Below the pieces are notes generated by a model, which saw only the letters and a program-made list of their open reading frames with translations, ran no database searches and was not told where the DNA came from. A DNA stretch of 64,000 nucleotides from Halorussus salinisoli (GTDB taxonomy: Archaea > Halobacteriota > Halobacteria > Halobacteriales > Haladaptataceae), in the NCBI GenBank assembly GCA_005239435.1, contig SZNP01000004.1, positions 496,001-560,000 of the forward strand. The letters run 5' to 3'. Of this stretch, positions 41,191 through 49,450 are shown piece by piece; position 1 is the first letter of the stretch; every line of letters begins with the position of its first letter. The translations under genes and the position numbers were made by a program.

Positions 41191-41507
41191 CGTTCAGGAC
41201 GGAAAGAACATCACCGTAGATCGGATCGATAGACGAATTGCCCGTAACCTCTTTTCGGACAGTCGCCTCGCCGCATTCGGTGTTCCTAATCTCGATTAAT
41301 CGTATGCATAGTGGGTATTGCGCAACAGAACGCCAGTATTTCCTAACGAATGAATCGAGTAGCTTTCTCTGGACATCTGTAATGGCAATTACGATGGAAT
41401 AACGCTACGTTGGCGATTGTAGATATCGACGGATTAGTGTTTTCTGGCCGAATACAGTCCTAACAATCTGCTATCTTTTTACGGATTAGGTTCCTATCCT
41501 GTTCAGT

Positions 41508-42740
41508 ATGAGGGGGGTCAGCAACGTCTTTCAGGGTCTTGCGGATGTCCTTGAAACGGTCGAAACTTATGGAACAAACGAAACGGGGTTCGAGATTACG
41601 TCCTTAACACCCATAAATCAGGACTTAACATCCTCAAATACTTTGGCTGTAAAACTCGAAGGGCAAATTCCACTACTGGAAAATTGTGGGAAATCTGAAC
41701 AGCAGAATATTACTGTAGAGGACGTTCAGTTGACCGACTGCGGCTCACTACAAGTAAAGTTCCATATATGTTCTTTAAACTCCGAATCGGACACGGAACT
41801 GGCCGATTCTCGATCGGAAAATAGAGACCGGTCACGATCAGATGGAGTCCCGTCGACTGCGCAATCTGACAATCAGCCGAAAACCGAACCAGACACGTCC
41901 GGTTCGGAATCAACAACTGACAGACAAACGGAGGTGCCGGCCTATCGAGATCGTGACCAACTGCGGGAGGTCTACGAAGCCCACGATACATTTAGCGAAA
42001 TGACCGACGCGCTCGACGTCGACGTCACGCCACAGACGGTGCGTCGGTACATGATCAAACACGATATTCACGAACCTGCATCAAATACCGGGTCACAGAC
42101 AGCGGAGACGTTGCGCGAGACAAATCCCGAAACCGTATCTGAATCTCGTGATGAAAAATCCCCGAAGACACTCGAATCGACCGGCGCATCTACGTCTCTA
42201 CCATCGACTCCACAGACGGTCAACGACGTCCCGGTATCAACGGACGGTCACAGTGGGACTAGCGACGAAGACGCTGAATTAGAATCCCAGGGTGAGCGTC
42301 CGACGGACATTCCAAACTCCACTGCTGGAGCTACGGCGGTAGAATCAGCGACGGGTACCGAGGATGCGTCAACAACGACGGGGGAAACCGAAAACGCATC
42401 GACCCGGGAAACGCAAACATCGACAGATGAGGACAGAGATGCGGAGCTATCGCAAGACAAAAACGACGCTATTGATACCGACATAGTCGATGAAATCGAC
42501 CTCTCGGACCATCTCACGCTTGACGACATTCGGACGACGGCCCAGAACGCTCAAACACTCTACGAGGCTCAGCAACAACTCAACCTCGACCGGGAGGATG
42601 CCCGGAAGTTACTACAGGAATTGAACCTGCTGGACCTCGTTCACGGACGTGTCGCAACGCGTGATTTGACTGGTCGGACCATCGAAGACATCAATCGCCG
42701 CCTCCACGCGGCCACGACATCCGAGTACGAACACATCTAG
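41508..42740 (+). CDS. Haloarchaeal HTH-core protein of unknown function, long paralog
   Basis: The 410-residue protein has an N-terminal domain (about 5-90, FQGLADVLETVETYGTN ... LAVKLEGQIPLLEN), a polar linker, and an HTH-like core YRDRDQLREVYEAHDTFSEMTDALDVDVTPQTVRRYMIKHDIHEPAS (about 146-192). A second long acidic Ser/Thr/Glu linker precedes a C-terminal domain (about 325-405, LDDIRTTAQNAQTLYEAQQQLNLDREDARKLLQELNLLDLVHGR), also helical/HTH-like. A TATA-like CTTTTTA about 30 nt upstream suggests a leaderless start. It shares the N-terminal domain and core with 43815-44699. It may bind DNA; the role is unknown. Confidence 0.75.
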   Translation: MRGVSNVFQGLADVLETVETYGTNETGFEITSLTPINQDLTSSNTLAVKLEGQIPLLENCGKSEQQNITVEDVQLTDCGSLQVKFHICSLNSESDTELADSRSENRDRSRSDGVPSTAQSDNQPKTEPDTSGSESTTDRQTEVPAYRDRDQLREVYEAHDTFSEMTDALDVDVTPQTVRRYMIKHDIHEPASNTGSQTAETLRETNPETVSESRDEKSPKTLESTGASTSLPSTPQTVNDVPVSTDGHSGTSDEDAELESQGERPTDIPNSTAGATAVESATGTEDASTTTGETENASTRETQTSTDEDRDAELSQDKNDAIDTDIVDEIDLSDHLTLDDIRTTAQNAQTLYEAQQQLNLDREDARKLLQELNLLDLVHGRVATRDLTGRTIEDINRRLHAATTSEYEHI

Positions 42741-42822
42741 GAGTTCCCTTGCTGCATGGTCTCGACACGTCCTCGGATACTATTTGCGGTCCGACGAGAT
42801 AGGCGGCCCGTGTCGTCTGGTA

Positions 42823-43650
42823 CTACTGTGTTCTGGCTTCAGGCCCATCCGTAATCTGTTGTGCCTGAGTTCGATAGCGCTCGAAAAGGCGGGTCCCCCA
42901 TGCGACTGCCTCAGCGGTGTCGTTCACGATGATTCCCCTGACATTTTTATTATTATCGTAGACTACGAGACAGACGTGCTCGCTCCCGTCGATAGTCGGT
43001 AGAAAGAGTCCGAACGGGACGTCGGGAGTCACGTATGCCGTATAGCAGTCGGCGTCCATCAGTGATTCGAGGATGTCTGGAGCGGTTGCTCGAAAATTCT
43101 GGTACATTCTCTCTCTGAACACTATTTCGGTGGGCATCCCCTCAGAGACGATTTGCTGTTGGAAGAGTTCCAGCGCATCCGGCGACGTATGGGCATACGC
43201 GAGACCTCGCACCTCCGAGGCTGCGTCGATGAGGTCGGCAATCCGCGACGTGGGAGCATGGAGTGCCGGCTCTTCTGCAACGAGAATCTCGGCATCGATT
43301 AGAAGGCTGACACTGAAATCGATGTCACGTGGGAGTTCAGGAAGGAGGACCTCTGCGCGCTGGACCTGCCCAACGTAATCTAAAACCAAGTTGTAAATGG
43401 CAAGGAGTGTCCCGCCATACAGCGTCGTGCGATAGCCGTCCGGGGTACGGTGGGCGAGTGCTGCGGATTCAAGATCACGGAGTGCCCGATCGACAGTCGA
43501 CCGCGAGACATCGAGCTTCTCCTCCAACGAACGTTTGTCGTACGTGTCGGTGTCGAGGACCGCCAAAAAGTCGTACCGCCGCTGAACCAACGCAATGAGC
43601 TGCGTCGGTGGTTGCTTTCGATCCACCACAAGTATCGATATCCACTCCAT
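42823..43650 (-). CDS. Winged-helix regulator with FilR1-like middle domain
   Basis: The 275-residue protein has an N-terminal wHTH (QRRYDFLAVLDTDTYDKRSLEEKLDVSRSTVDRALRDLESAALAHRTPDGYRTTLYGGTL) and a C-terminal domain typical of haloarchaeal/methanogen FilR1-type regulators (SEVRGLAYAHTSPDALELFQQQI ... YVTPDVPFGLFLPTIDGSEHVCLVVYDNNKNVRGIIVNDTAEAVAWGTRLFERYR). ATG at 43650 follows a TATA-like TTATAAG by about 20-25 nt. It lies between, and transcribed against, the two paralogous HTH-core genes and may control one or both. Confidence 0.88.
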   Translation of the reverse strand: MEWISILVVDRKQPPTQLIALVQRRYDFLAVLDTDTYDKRSLEEKLDVSRSTVDRALRDLESAALAHRTPDGYRTTLYGGTLLAIYNLVLDYVGQVQRAEVLLPELPRDIDFSVSLLIDAEILVAEEPALHAPTSRIADLIDAASEVRGLAYAHTSPDALELFQQQIVSEGMPTEIVFRERMYQNFRATAPDILESLMDADCYTAYVTPDVPFGLFLPTIDGSEHVCLVVYDNNKNVRGIIVNDTAEAVAWGTRLFERYRTQAQQITDGPEARTQ

Positions 43651-43814
43651 CAATGGGTGGCACTGCTTATAATCTTATTCGATTAGCACGTCCGGGGATG
43701 GGACGGAAGAGGAAATAACATCGCTGTGAACAGCAGATTTTTATATGAAAACACACGGACTGACGATTTCCGTAGGAGGTGACCCTATTCGAGTGGCGAG
43801 TGAGGCGGTCATCT

Positions 43815-44699
43815 ATGGAGGCACAGGAACCAGACCTAAGTCATGTCTTCCGCGAACTCGCAGATATTCTTGAACTCTTCGAAGAAACCGGGTCAGATTT
43901 CACTATTACGCACGCAACACCGAACGACCAAAACCTCCTCGATACCAATACCTTTTCCGTCGAGGTTGGAGCCCGCATTCCGTTCCTTTCACACGAACTC
44001 CCACCGTCTCGTGACGATATGGAAATCAAACTCACACCGACCGAGGCGTCTCTCAGGAGTGATGGGTCTCTCCATATCGAGATGAAAATCACCGCAGGAT
44101 ACGAGGACGAATTGGCACCCGAGGACGTCAGTGCTTCGGCAACAGACATAGACATCGACTCGGAATCGGTGTCACTAGATGGGGCCTCCGATGCAGATTC
44201 CTCGAGTAGCGACGGTGATGCCAACCCAAAACCAACAGCGACGACGGAGACGGACAACACAGATGAGAAGCGAACCCATACCCGAAGCACGGGGGCTCTC
44301 CGCGATGCGTCGACCGAACCCGAGAACGGGACACAGCAAGACGAGACCACTCCGGACCAACGGGAGAGAACTGACGAAGACCCTGGCTCCGACGCCGAAA
44401 ACCCGCCGTACCGCGACCCGGAGCGGTTGCAGGAAGTGTACGAGGAGTACGACACGTTTGACGAAATGACCGACGCGCTCGACGTCGACGTCACATCCCA
44501 GACGGTCCGTCGGTACATGATCAAACACGATATCCATACGCCAGCGTCTGAAACCGGCTCCCACGCCGCAGAAACTCTCCTCAACATGGACCCAGATGTC
44601 ATCACGCCCCAAAAGACCGATTCCGAGACGCACTCCGACGAGGACCATGGGCGAACACACCCGAACAGTCGGAAAACCCCCCTTTTCAAAAGATTGTGA
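43815..44699 (+). CDS. Haloarchaeal HTH-core protein of unknown function, short paralog
   Basis: This 294-residue paralog of 41508-42740 has the same N-terminal domain (LSHVFRELADILELFEETGSD ... FSVEVGARIPFL), a ~110-residue acidic Ser/Asp/Thr linker and the core YRDPERLQEVYEEYDTFDEMTDALDVDVTSQTVRRYMIKHDIHTPAS. It then has only a short tail and lacks the C-terminal domain. A TATA-like TTTTTATAT lies at 43738-43746, and an SD-like GGAGGTGA at 43775-43782 is poorly spaced from any start. ATG 43815 is used, but in-frame GTGs at 43779 and 43800 are possible. Its stop overlaps the next ORF (GTGA). Confidence 0.72.
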   Translation: MEAQEPDLSHVFRELADILELFEETGSDFTITHATPNDQNLLDTNTFSVEVGARIPFLSHELPPSRDDMEIKLTPTEASLRSDGSLHIEMKITAGYEDELAPEDVSASATDIDIDSESVSLDGASDADSSSSDGDANPKPTATTETDNTDEKRTHTRSTGALRDASTEPENGTQQDETTPDQRERTDEDPGSDAENPPYRDPERLQEVYEEYDTFDEMTDALDVDVTSQTVRRYMIKHDIHTPASETGSHAAETLLNMDPDVITPQKTDSETHSDEDHGRTHPNSRKTPLFKRL

Positions 44700-44914
44700 A
44701 CGCCGTCTCCCTTGGATTCCTCTTCGTCGCGACCACGGTTGGCCTGAATATTACGGTTACTGGTCCCGAGTATGATTTCCTGGCCGCTGGTGGACGTGTT
44801 ACGGCCACGATTTTTAGTGGTTTTGTGACGATTTTATCCCGAACAGAACGGACGGTCAGTAGGACGCTAAATAATCGCTCACGGGGAAACCGTGACTCGA
44901 CACAGACGAACTGA
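44696..44914 (+). CDS. Small membrane protein
   Basis: The 72-residue ORF starts at a GTG that overlaps the previous stop codon. It has one clear hydrophobic segment (VSLGFLFVATTVGLNITV) and a weaker second one (VTATIFSGFVTIL), followed by a basic tail (RTERTVSRTLNNRSRGNRD). Tight coupling to the HTH-core gene supports expression. The function is unknown. Confidence 0.55.
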   Translation: MNAVSLGFLFVATTVGLNITVTGPEYDFLAAGGRVTATIFSGFVTILSRTERTVSRTLNNRSRGNRDSTQTN

Positions 44915-44915
44915 C

Positions 44916-45044
44916 GTGCATCAAGATGGAGCAATCCACGACGAGACCTGGCGAGCGCGGTTGCTCGCCAGTGGGACGGCGGCGTTGGTACGGGGTGTAT
45001 CGACGAGTCCGCTCGTGGGGGTTCGGGAACTGAAGTTGCAATAA
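44916..45044 (+). CDS. Possible 42-residue ORF between small membrane genes
   Basis: A GTG at 44916, one base after the previous stop, opens a frame (VHQDGAIHDETWRARLLASG...) that ends at TAA 45042-45044, two bases before the DUF1616 start. It fills the gap exactly. The product has a short hydrophobic middle (TAALVRGVSTSPLVGV). A competing ORF starts at ATG 44925. Support is positional only. Confidence 0.4.
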   Translation: MHQDGAIHDETWRARLLASGTAALVRGVSTSPLVGVRELKLQ

Positions 45045-45046
45045 TC

Positions 45047-45544
45047 ATGACTAAATTCGAGTTGTCCAAACTGAAACAGTCCTTCACGCGAGCCATAACT
45101 TGGATCTTGGCCGGTGTACTAGTCTTTTCGATACTCGGCGTCGGCTATATGGCAGTCAATCCACCGGAGTTGGCAAAGCCGCTCACGGAGTTCTACATCT
45201 TGGGGCCGGATGGCAACGCAAGTAATTATCCAACGGATCTAACAGTCAACGAGTCTGCGGATTTCATCGTCGGAATCGCGAATCACGAACACAGGAATTG
45301 GACGTACACTGTCGTCGTTCAGTTGGCGTCCACGAAGGACACGAAGACCGTAGTCGTTGCAGATGGTGCAACGTGGGAGCAATCGATGACAGTGACACCG
45401 CGGACGACGGGCCGGCAAAAAGTTACTATCCACCTCTATAAAGGGTCCACTGGGACCCAGTCGAGGGATCCCTATCGACGACTACGGCTGTGGATCAACG
45501 TTTCACGACCGCAGTCGGCCGGGGCGAACATCACAGCCATTTGA
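45047..45544 (+). CDS. DUF1616-like membrane-anchored protein
   Basis: The 165-residue protein has one N-terminal membrane helix (WILAGVLVFSILGVGYMAV) followed by an extracellular domain: PLTEFYILGPDGNASNYPTDLTVNESADFIVGIANHEHRNWTYTVVVQL, ending in a strand-rich region. The F.ILG.DG.A..YPT.L..G....v.vgi.N.E pattern is that of DUF1616, common in haloarchaeal surface-polysaccharide and S-layer-linked loci. Asn-x-Thr sites (NESA, NWTY) could be glycosylated. It lies at the edge of the glycan island. Confidence 0.85.
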   Translation: MTKFELSKLKQSFTRAITWILAGVLVFSILGVGYMAVNPPELAKPLTEFYILGPDGNASNYPTDLTVNESADFIVGIANHEHRNWTYTVVVQLASTKDTKTVVVADGATWEQSMTVTPRTTGRQKVTIHLYKGSTGTQSRDPYRRLRLWINVSRPQSAGANITAI

Positions 45545-45605
45545 TTACTTCAGCAAGTCTTTTGTCTATCACGGTTAAACGAACACATAAGAGGGGGATT
45601 CACAC

Positions 45606-46022
45606 ATGGGGCTTACCGCAATCGTTTCGAGTACAGTTACTGGTGTTTCGAACGGTGTTCCGGCCGGATCGTCGGGAGTCATCTCGTCCCAAGCCTCTCC
45701 GGGTGTCACCTACCTGTTCTCGCGCTTCTCGTCGAATGCAGTCGTCTCGTCGAGTGTCTCGGCCGGGGCCTCGTCAAGTACCTCCGCGGGGGCGTCAGCG
45801 AGTGCCTCAGCGAGTGCCATTTCCCTCCTCTCACCGATTGGACTCGGGGTTGGGGGTATCTTCGTCGCTGCAACCCTCATCTTCCTCCTCGCGTACTTCG
45901 ATCTCTTCGACACGGCCGACATCACCAATCCCCAACTCCGTACGACACTCCTCGTGACGATCGTCCCGCTGTTGCTCACCTTCGCCGGCATCGTCCTGTT
46001 CCAATCACTCCAGATGGTGTAG
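45606..46022 (+). CDS. Ser/Ala-rich membrane protein
   Basis: The 138-residue protein has a hydrophobic N-terminus and then a low-complexity stretch (about 45-72, SSSVSAGASSSTSAGASASA), followed by two membrane helices (LSPIGLGVGGIFVAATLIFLLAYFDLF and TTLLVTIVPLLLTFAGIVLFQSL). The Ser/Ala-rich part could be an outward glycosylated spacer. It is in the same direction as the DUF1616 gene, 61 bp away. The family is not recognised. Confidence 0.65.
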   Translation: MGLTAIVSSTVTGVSNGVPAGSSGVISSQASPGVTYLFSRFSSNAVVSSSVSAGASSSTSAGASASASASAISLLSPIGLGVGGIFVAATLIFLLAYFDLFDTADITNPQLRTTLLVTIVPLLLTFAGIVLFQSLQMV

Positions 46023-46085
46023 GGTCCTCCTGTCGAAGTACCTTGTTCCACCGTTCTTGCCCGAGAGACGTCGGTGCTGGCTTCT

Positions 46086-46104
46086 CCCACGACGATGTCG
46101 TGGG
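46086..46104. terminator. Short hairpin in the 46023-46327 gap
   Basis: CCCACGAC (46086-46093) and GTCGTGGG (46097-46104) pair with a 3-nt loop. It may be a transcription/RNA-end structure after the membrane protein gene, or a relic of a mobile-element end. Nothing else in the 305-bp gap is recognisable. Confidence 0.3.
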
Positions 46105-46327
46105 GTTCTACTAGTCACGGACCAGCGCCCGGTCGAGCCGTGAGCGTTCTCCCTGCTTCCACTGTAATCACTGTCGCTATCCACTGCCAGGGGGATTCGG
46201 TTGTCAACTCTCAACGCCTCGGCGTCCTTCCTTCTCCCGACTAACGCGTGGGGAAATGCGGAGACGAGAAGATGATCGAATCACGAAACGATCGACTGGC
46301 GTTCGAGCACGCCACGAGAAGATCTGG

Positions 46328-47140
46328 TCAAAGTTTGGCTCCTAAGGAGCCGTGGAGGGGAAGGACAGCAAAGAGAAACACGTTGAGTAGTCCATGGATG
46401 AGCGTGATGAATCCGAGACTCTCCGTCTTGTCATAGATGAGCCCCAGCAGTAGACCGATTGCGAATGCAAAGAGGACTTCCAGCGGATGCCCGTAGCCCG
46501 AGTGCATCAATCCGAAGAGTCCGCTCGCGAGGAGAAGGCCTTGAACGCGACCGAAGCGCGTTTGGAACGTCGGTTGGAGGACACCTCGAAAGAGGAGTTC
46601 CTCTACGAAGCCGACGAAACCGACCATAACACCGCTAATGAGAGCGAGATTCAGAAGATTCCATTCGGGGATCAGTGCTACTGGCTGAATAATCCAATAC
46701 TCAATTTCGGCGAACACGAGAGCGATCCCAACGATGACAGGCAGCAGCAGAACGGTGGACTTCCAATTAATGGTAGGGTCCGCAGGATGGTGTGACCGCT
46801 TCAGTAAGTAGAGCCCCGGAATTAGGGGGCCATAAATCAGGGGAAACCAGTAGAGAGTGAGTTGAAAAAACACCGGCATTCCGAGGTTGACGAGTCTGAA
46901 AAGGGGTACCAAGAGGAGGGCCTGGAACGTGGTGGTCTCGTCTTCGATGCGTAGTGGGAGAAGGCTCGTCAACACGAGTGTCACGAAGTGTCCCCAGAGA
47001 GCGTACCCTGTGAACCCGACGAACAGCAACCCCTCACTTCCGACGATTCCGAGAATCGGTATCCAGATGGCGATTTCTGACCAGAGGTCCTGCCGCTTCC
47101 GTAACTGGTGCAGTGGGAGCCGAAACTGATCCAATTTCAT
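46328..47140 (-). CDS. CPBP-family intramembrane metalloprotease
   Basis: The 270-residue, multi-helix protein has the CPBP (Rce1/CAAX-like) motifs in order: FVEELLFRGVLQPTF (EE-x-x-x-R), FGLMHSGYGHPLEVLFAF (F-x-x-x-H) and LITLIHGLLNVFLF (H-x-x-x-N/B). In bacteria and archaea, members process membrane peptides or modify surface proteins. It is transcribed against the glycan island. The C-terminus is short. Confidence 0.9.
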   Translation of the reverse strand: MKLDQFRLPLHQLRKRQDLWSEIAIWIPILGIVGSEGLLFVGFTGYALWGHFVTLVLTSLLPLRIEDETTTFQALLLVPLFRLVNLGMPVFFQLTLYWFPLIYGPLIPGLYLLKRSHHPADPTINWKSTVLLLPVIVGIALVFAEIEYWIIQPVALIPEWNLLNLALISGVMVGFVGFVEELLFRGVLQPTFQTRFGRVQGLLLASGLFGLMHSGYGHPLEVLFAFAIGLLLGLIYDKTESLGFITLIHGLLNVFLFAVLPLHGSLGAKL

Positions 47141-47163
47141 CGGTTAACTCCGAACTGTCCTCT

Positions 47164-47334
47164 ATGACCAGTGACACCTCTATAAAGTCTCCGTTCAAAG
47201 AATTAGCTTCACTGGCTCGAGACCACGCTCGCTGGAAGCGAACCAATGACCTACTTCCTATCAGAAGCAAACGTATTTGCGTGACGTGTTGCGCCGTACT
47301 CGTCCCTGAAGAGACGAGGTTGTGCCCTAGATGA
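47164..47334 (+). pseudogene. Possible remnant of a zinc-ribbon protein
   Basis: An open frame from ATG 47164 (MTSDTSIKSPFKELASLARDH) ends SKRICVTCCAVLVPEETRLCPR and a TGA, just where the second zinc-knuckle cysteine would be expected (CxxC ... CPxC). It is therefore likely a truncated zinc-ribbon gene. The following 350 bp to the glycosyltransferase start has broken frames in which hydrophobic stretches can be read, but no whole gene. Confidence 0.35.
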
Positions 47335-47685
47335 CGGCTCGGAAACCAGGTATGTGTGGATGGCGAGCGTCGTTGTAAACGAACATTTAACTGCTGAATT
47401 CCGAGAGTGAAGAGACCTGCAACGAGTGACGTGAAGACGTTGTTCCTTGTCTTGGGGATGATGAGCCGCTGACGACCGGTAGCAAGGCCAAGAACGGCCG
47501 CTTTCGGCTTGAGAGGAGATATGGTGGATTTCCAATAGGAACGGCTCAGCAACACGGAGGAGAAACGAACTGACGATGCTTCCGATTCAGAAAGTAAGCA
47601 CGCCACAGAACTGCACACAGTGCTGCAGGGTGGGGAATTGTGCAGCGAGCAACGAACCGGCCGTTCGGACGAGGGGAGAGTACGC

Positions 47686-48921
47686 ATGGGAGTCGAGAAA
47701 TCTGAGCCAAACCGGGTGACAGACACGTCGTGGGGAGAGGGCACTACTACAGAGGAACCCGCGACGGAAGACGGGCAGCAAGTAGATACCAATCATCGGC
47801 CGATGTTAAGCGTCGTGTTACCTACACGCAACGAAGAGGACGGGATTGCGGAGTGCATCCGGCAAATCAAGCAGGCGATCGAAACACTCGACGTAACCGC
47901 CGAGATTATCGTGAGCGATAGTTCCAGCGATCGCACCCCGGCCATCGCCCAGGACTTGGGTGCGACGGTAGTGACACCCTCGGAAACGGGTTATGGGAAC
48001 GCCTACAAGGAGGCGTTCGAGCACGCTCGAGGAGAGTACATTGCAATCGGTGATGCCGACACGACGTACGATTTTACCGAACTACCAAAGTTGTTGAGGC
48101 CAGCGGTGCTCGACGAGGCAGACCTCGTCCTCGGGAGTCGATTTGCTGGCGAAATCAAACCGGGCGCGATGCCCCGCCTTCATCAGTACGTTGGCAACCC
48201 ACTGTTGACCGCCTTTCTGAATCGCTTCTACAAGGCGGGCGTCACCGATGCCCATAGCGGGTTTCGCGTCATTCGCCGTGATGCCCTCAAGCAACTTAAC
48301 TTGCAGAGTGAGGGAATGGAGTTCGCCAGCGAGATGGTCATGGATGCTGCTGAAAAGGACCTCGAGATTACGGAAGTGCCAATTACGTACTATGAACGGG
48401 TGGGAGAAGCAACGCTCGACAGCTTATACGATGGCTGGCGACACGTGAAGTTCATGTTGATAAATGCACCGACTTACGTCTTTACCCTCCCTGCGCTCGT
48501 CTGTACTCTCGTCAGTATCACGATAATCGTCCCGTCGTTGCTCTCCGTCCACACCGCGGGAGTATCATTCGGCATGCATACGATGCTCGTTGGCAGTCTT
48601 CTCCTGATTGTCGGCTACCAGATCGGAAGTCTGGGGGTGTATAGCGCGGTTGCTGCAGACCCGATAAAATCACCAGACGGCCAGATTATCGAGTGGCTGA
48701 TGGATGAATTCCGGCTCGAACACGGGGCAATAGCCGGGCTCGTCGTGTGTGGCCTTGGCGTCGTCACCGCGAGTTACATGACCTTCGAATGGCTGGTTGG
48801 TCACATTCGGACGCCGTTCATCGTCCCGAGTCTCCTCGCGTACACCGCGATTATTCTGGGTATTCAGACGATTTTCAACTCGATTTGCTTGAGCATTCTC
48901 GTCAATGGAGGGAACAGCTGA
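47686..48921 (+). CDS. Family 2 glycosyltransferase with C-terminal membrane helices
   Basis: The 411-residue protein has a GT2 domain (about 40-260): MLSVVLPTRNEEDGIAECIRQI, AEIIVSDSSSDRTPAIAQDLGATVV, and GEYIAIGDADTTYDFTELPKLL with the D-x-D. A GxRF.G.I.PGAMP..HQYVGNPLLT block follows, which is typical of dolichyl-phosphate glucosyl/mannosyltransferase-like enzymes (AglJ/DPM type). Four hydrophobic segments follow (about 265-400). It probably loads a sugar onto a lipid carrier at the membrane. ATG 47686, with the SD-like GAGGGGAG before it, is preferred to 47620. It heads the plus-strand glycan operon. Confidence 0.9.
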   Translation: MGVEKSEPNRVTDTSWGEGTTTEEPATEDGQQVDTNHRPMLSVVLPTRNEEDGIAECIRQIKQAIETLDVTAEIIVSDSSSDRTPAIAQDLGATVVTPSETGYGNAYKEAFEHARGEYIAIGDADTTYDFTELPKLLRPAVLDEADLVLGSRFAGEIKPGAMPRLHQYVGNPLLTAFLNRFYKAGVTDAHSGFRVIRRDALKQLNLQSEGMEFASEMVMDAAEKDLEITEVPITYYERVGEATLDSLYDGWRHVKFMLINAPTYVFTLPALVCTLVSITIIVPSLLSVHTAGVSFGMHTMLVGSLLLIVGYQIGSLGVYSAVAADPIKSPDGQIIEWLMDEFRLEHGAIAGLVVCGLGVVTASYMTFEWLVGHIRTPFIVPSLLAYTAIILGIQTIFNSICLSILVNGGNS

Positions 48922-49154
48922 TGACCGTCCAGGAGGACACGAAACAACTCGAAGTACCAGCACGGATCGTGTCGCAAATAGAGACTCGACTGTCACGAAC
49001 GGAGTTCGATTCGCCTGAGGAGTACATCACGTACGTCCTCGAGGAAGTGCTGTACCACCTCAACCAACAAACGGAAAACGACGAGTTCGAAGCCGTCGAC
49101 GAAGCGGAAGTAAAGGACAGACTACAAACACTTGGTTATTTGGACACCGACTGA
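48921..49154 (+). CDS. Small acidic protein with ribbon-helix-helix-like start and LGYL tail
   Basis: The 77-residue protein overlaps the GT2 stop (TGATG). Residues 9-50 (LEVPARIVSQIETRLSRTEFDSPEEYITYVLEEVLYHL) resemble a CopG/RHH-type fold, though this is uncertain. It ends VKDRLQTLGYLDTD, a tail that recurs at the end of the two AP-superfamily enzymes at 57013 and 58700. A regulatory or partner role for surface-glycan enzymes is possible; no function is known to me. Confidence 0.72.
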   Translation: MTVQEDTKQLEVPARIVSQIETRLSRTEFDSPEEYITYVLEEVLYHLNQQTENDEFEAVDEAEVKDRLQTLGYLDTD

Positions 49155-49215
49155 CCGATGTACGGACTTTATCGTTGGACACGACGTCTGATTCGATGCA
49201 TTCAGCGAGACGCTA

Positions 49216-49450
49216 GTGGATTTCCCGACGCACCTGTCGTTACCACCCACGGTCGCGTACGTCCTACGGCAGGATTTCGTCAACCCACCTGTACGTCTCG
49301 TACTCGCCTTCTTCGGAGTCGTTCCCGGCCCCGATGGGCTTCTCGGGTAGCCAAGGTTCCCGAGCGGGTACGGAATTGCGGGGACGTCAGTACTCCTGTT
49401 CGTCTATCCTGGACACCCCGAGCAATCGTACGCGACACGGGGGTGGCTGC
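49216..49450 (+). pseudogene. Possible decayed membrane-protein fragment
   Basis: In the frame opening at GTG 49216 the sequence reads as protein-like: PPTVAYVLRQDFVNPPVRLVLAFFGVVPGPDGLLG. It is stopped by TAG at 49348-49350 and then continues PRFPSGYGIAGTSVLLFVYPGHPEQSYATRGWLHEDR. This suggests a nonsense mutation (Tyr to stop) in a small membrane protein. A competing frame over 49158-49454 ends with ATGA overlapping the next gene but has Arg-rich content. Neither is firm. Confidence 0.3.

Noticed and set aside
43779-43781. GTG start for the short HTH-core paralog
   Set aside because: It lies inside the SD-like GGAGGTGA itself, and the paralog alignment supports a start near 43815.
46086-46104. 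Hairpin as a second TnpB-type element end
   Set aside because: The stem is short with a 3-nt loop and no further similarity to the 9155-9177 hairpin; kept only as a possible terminator.
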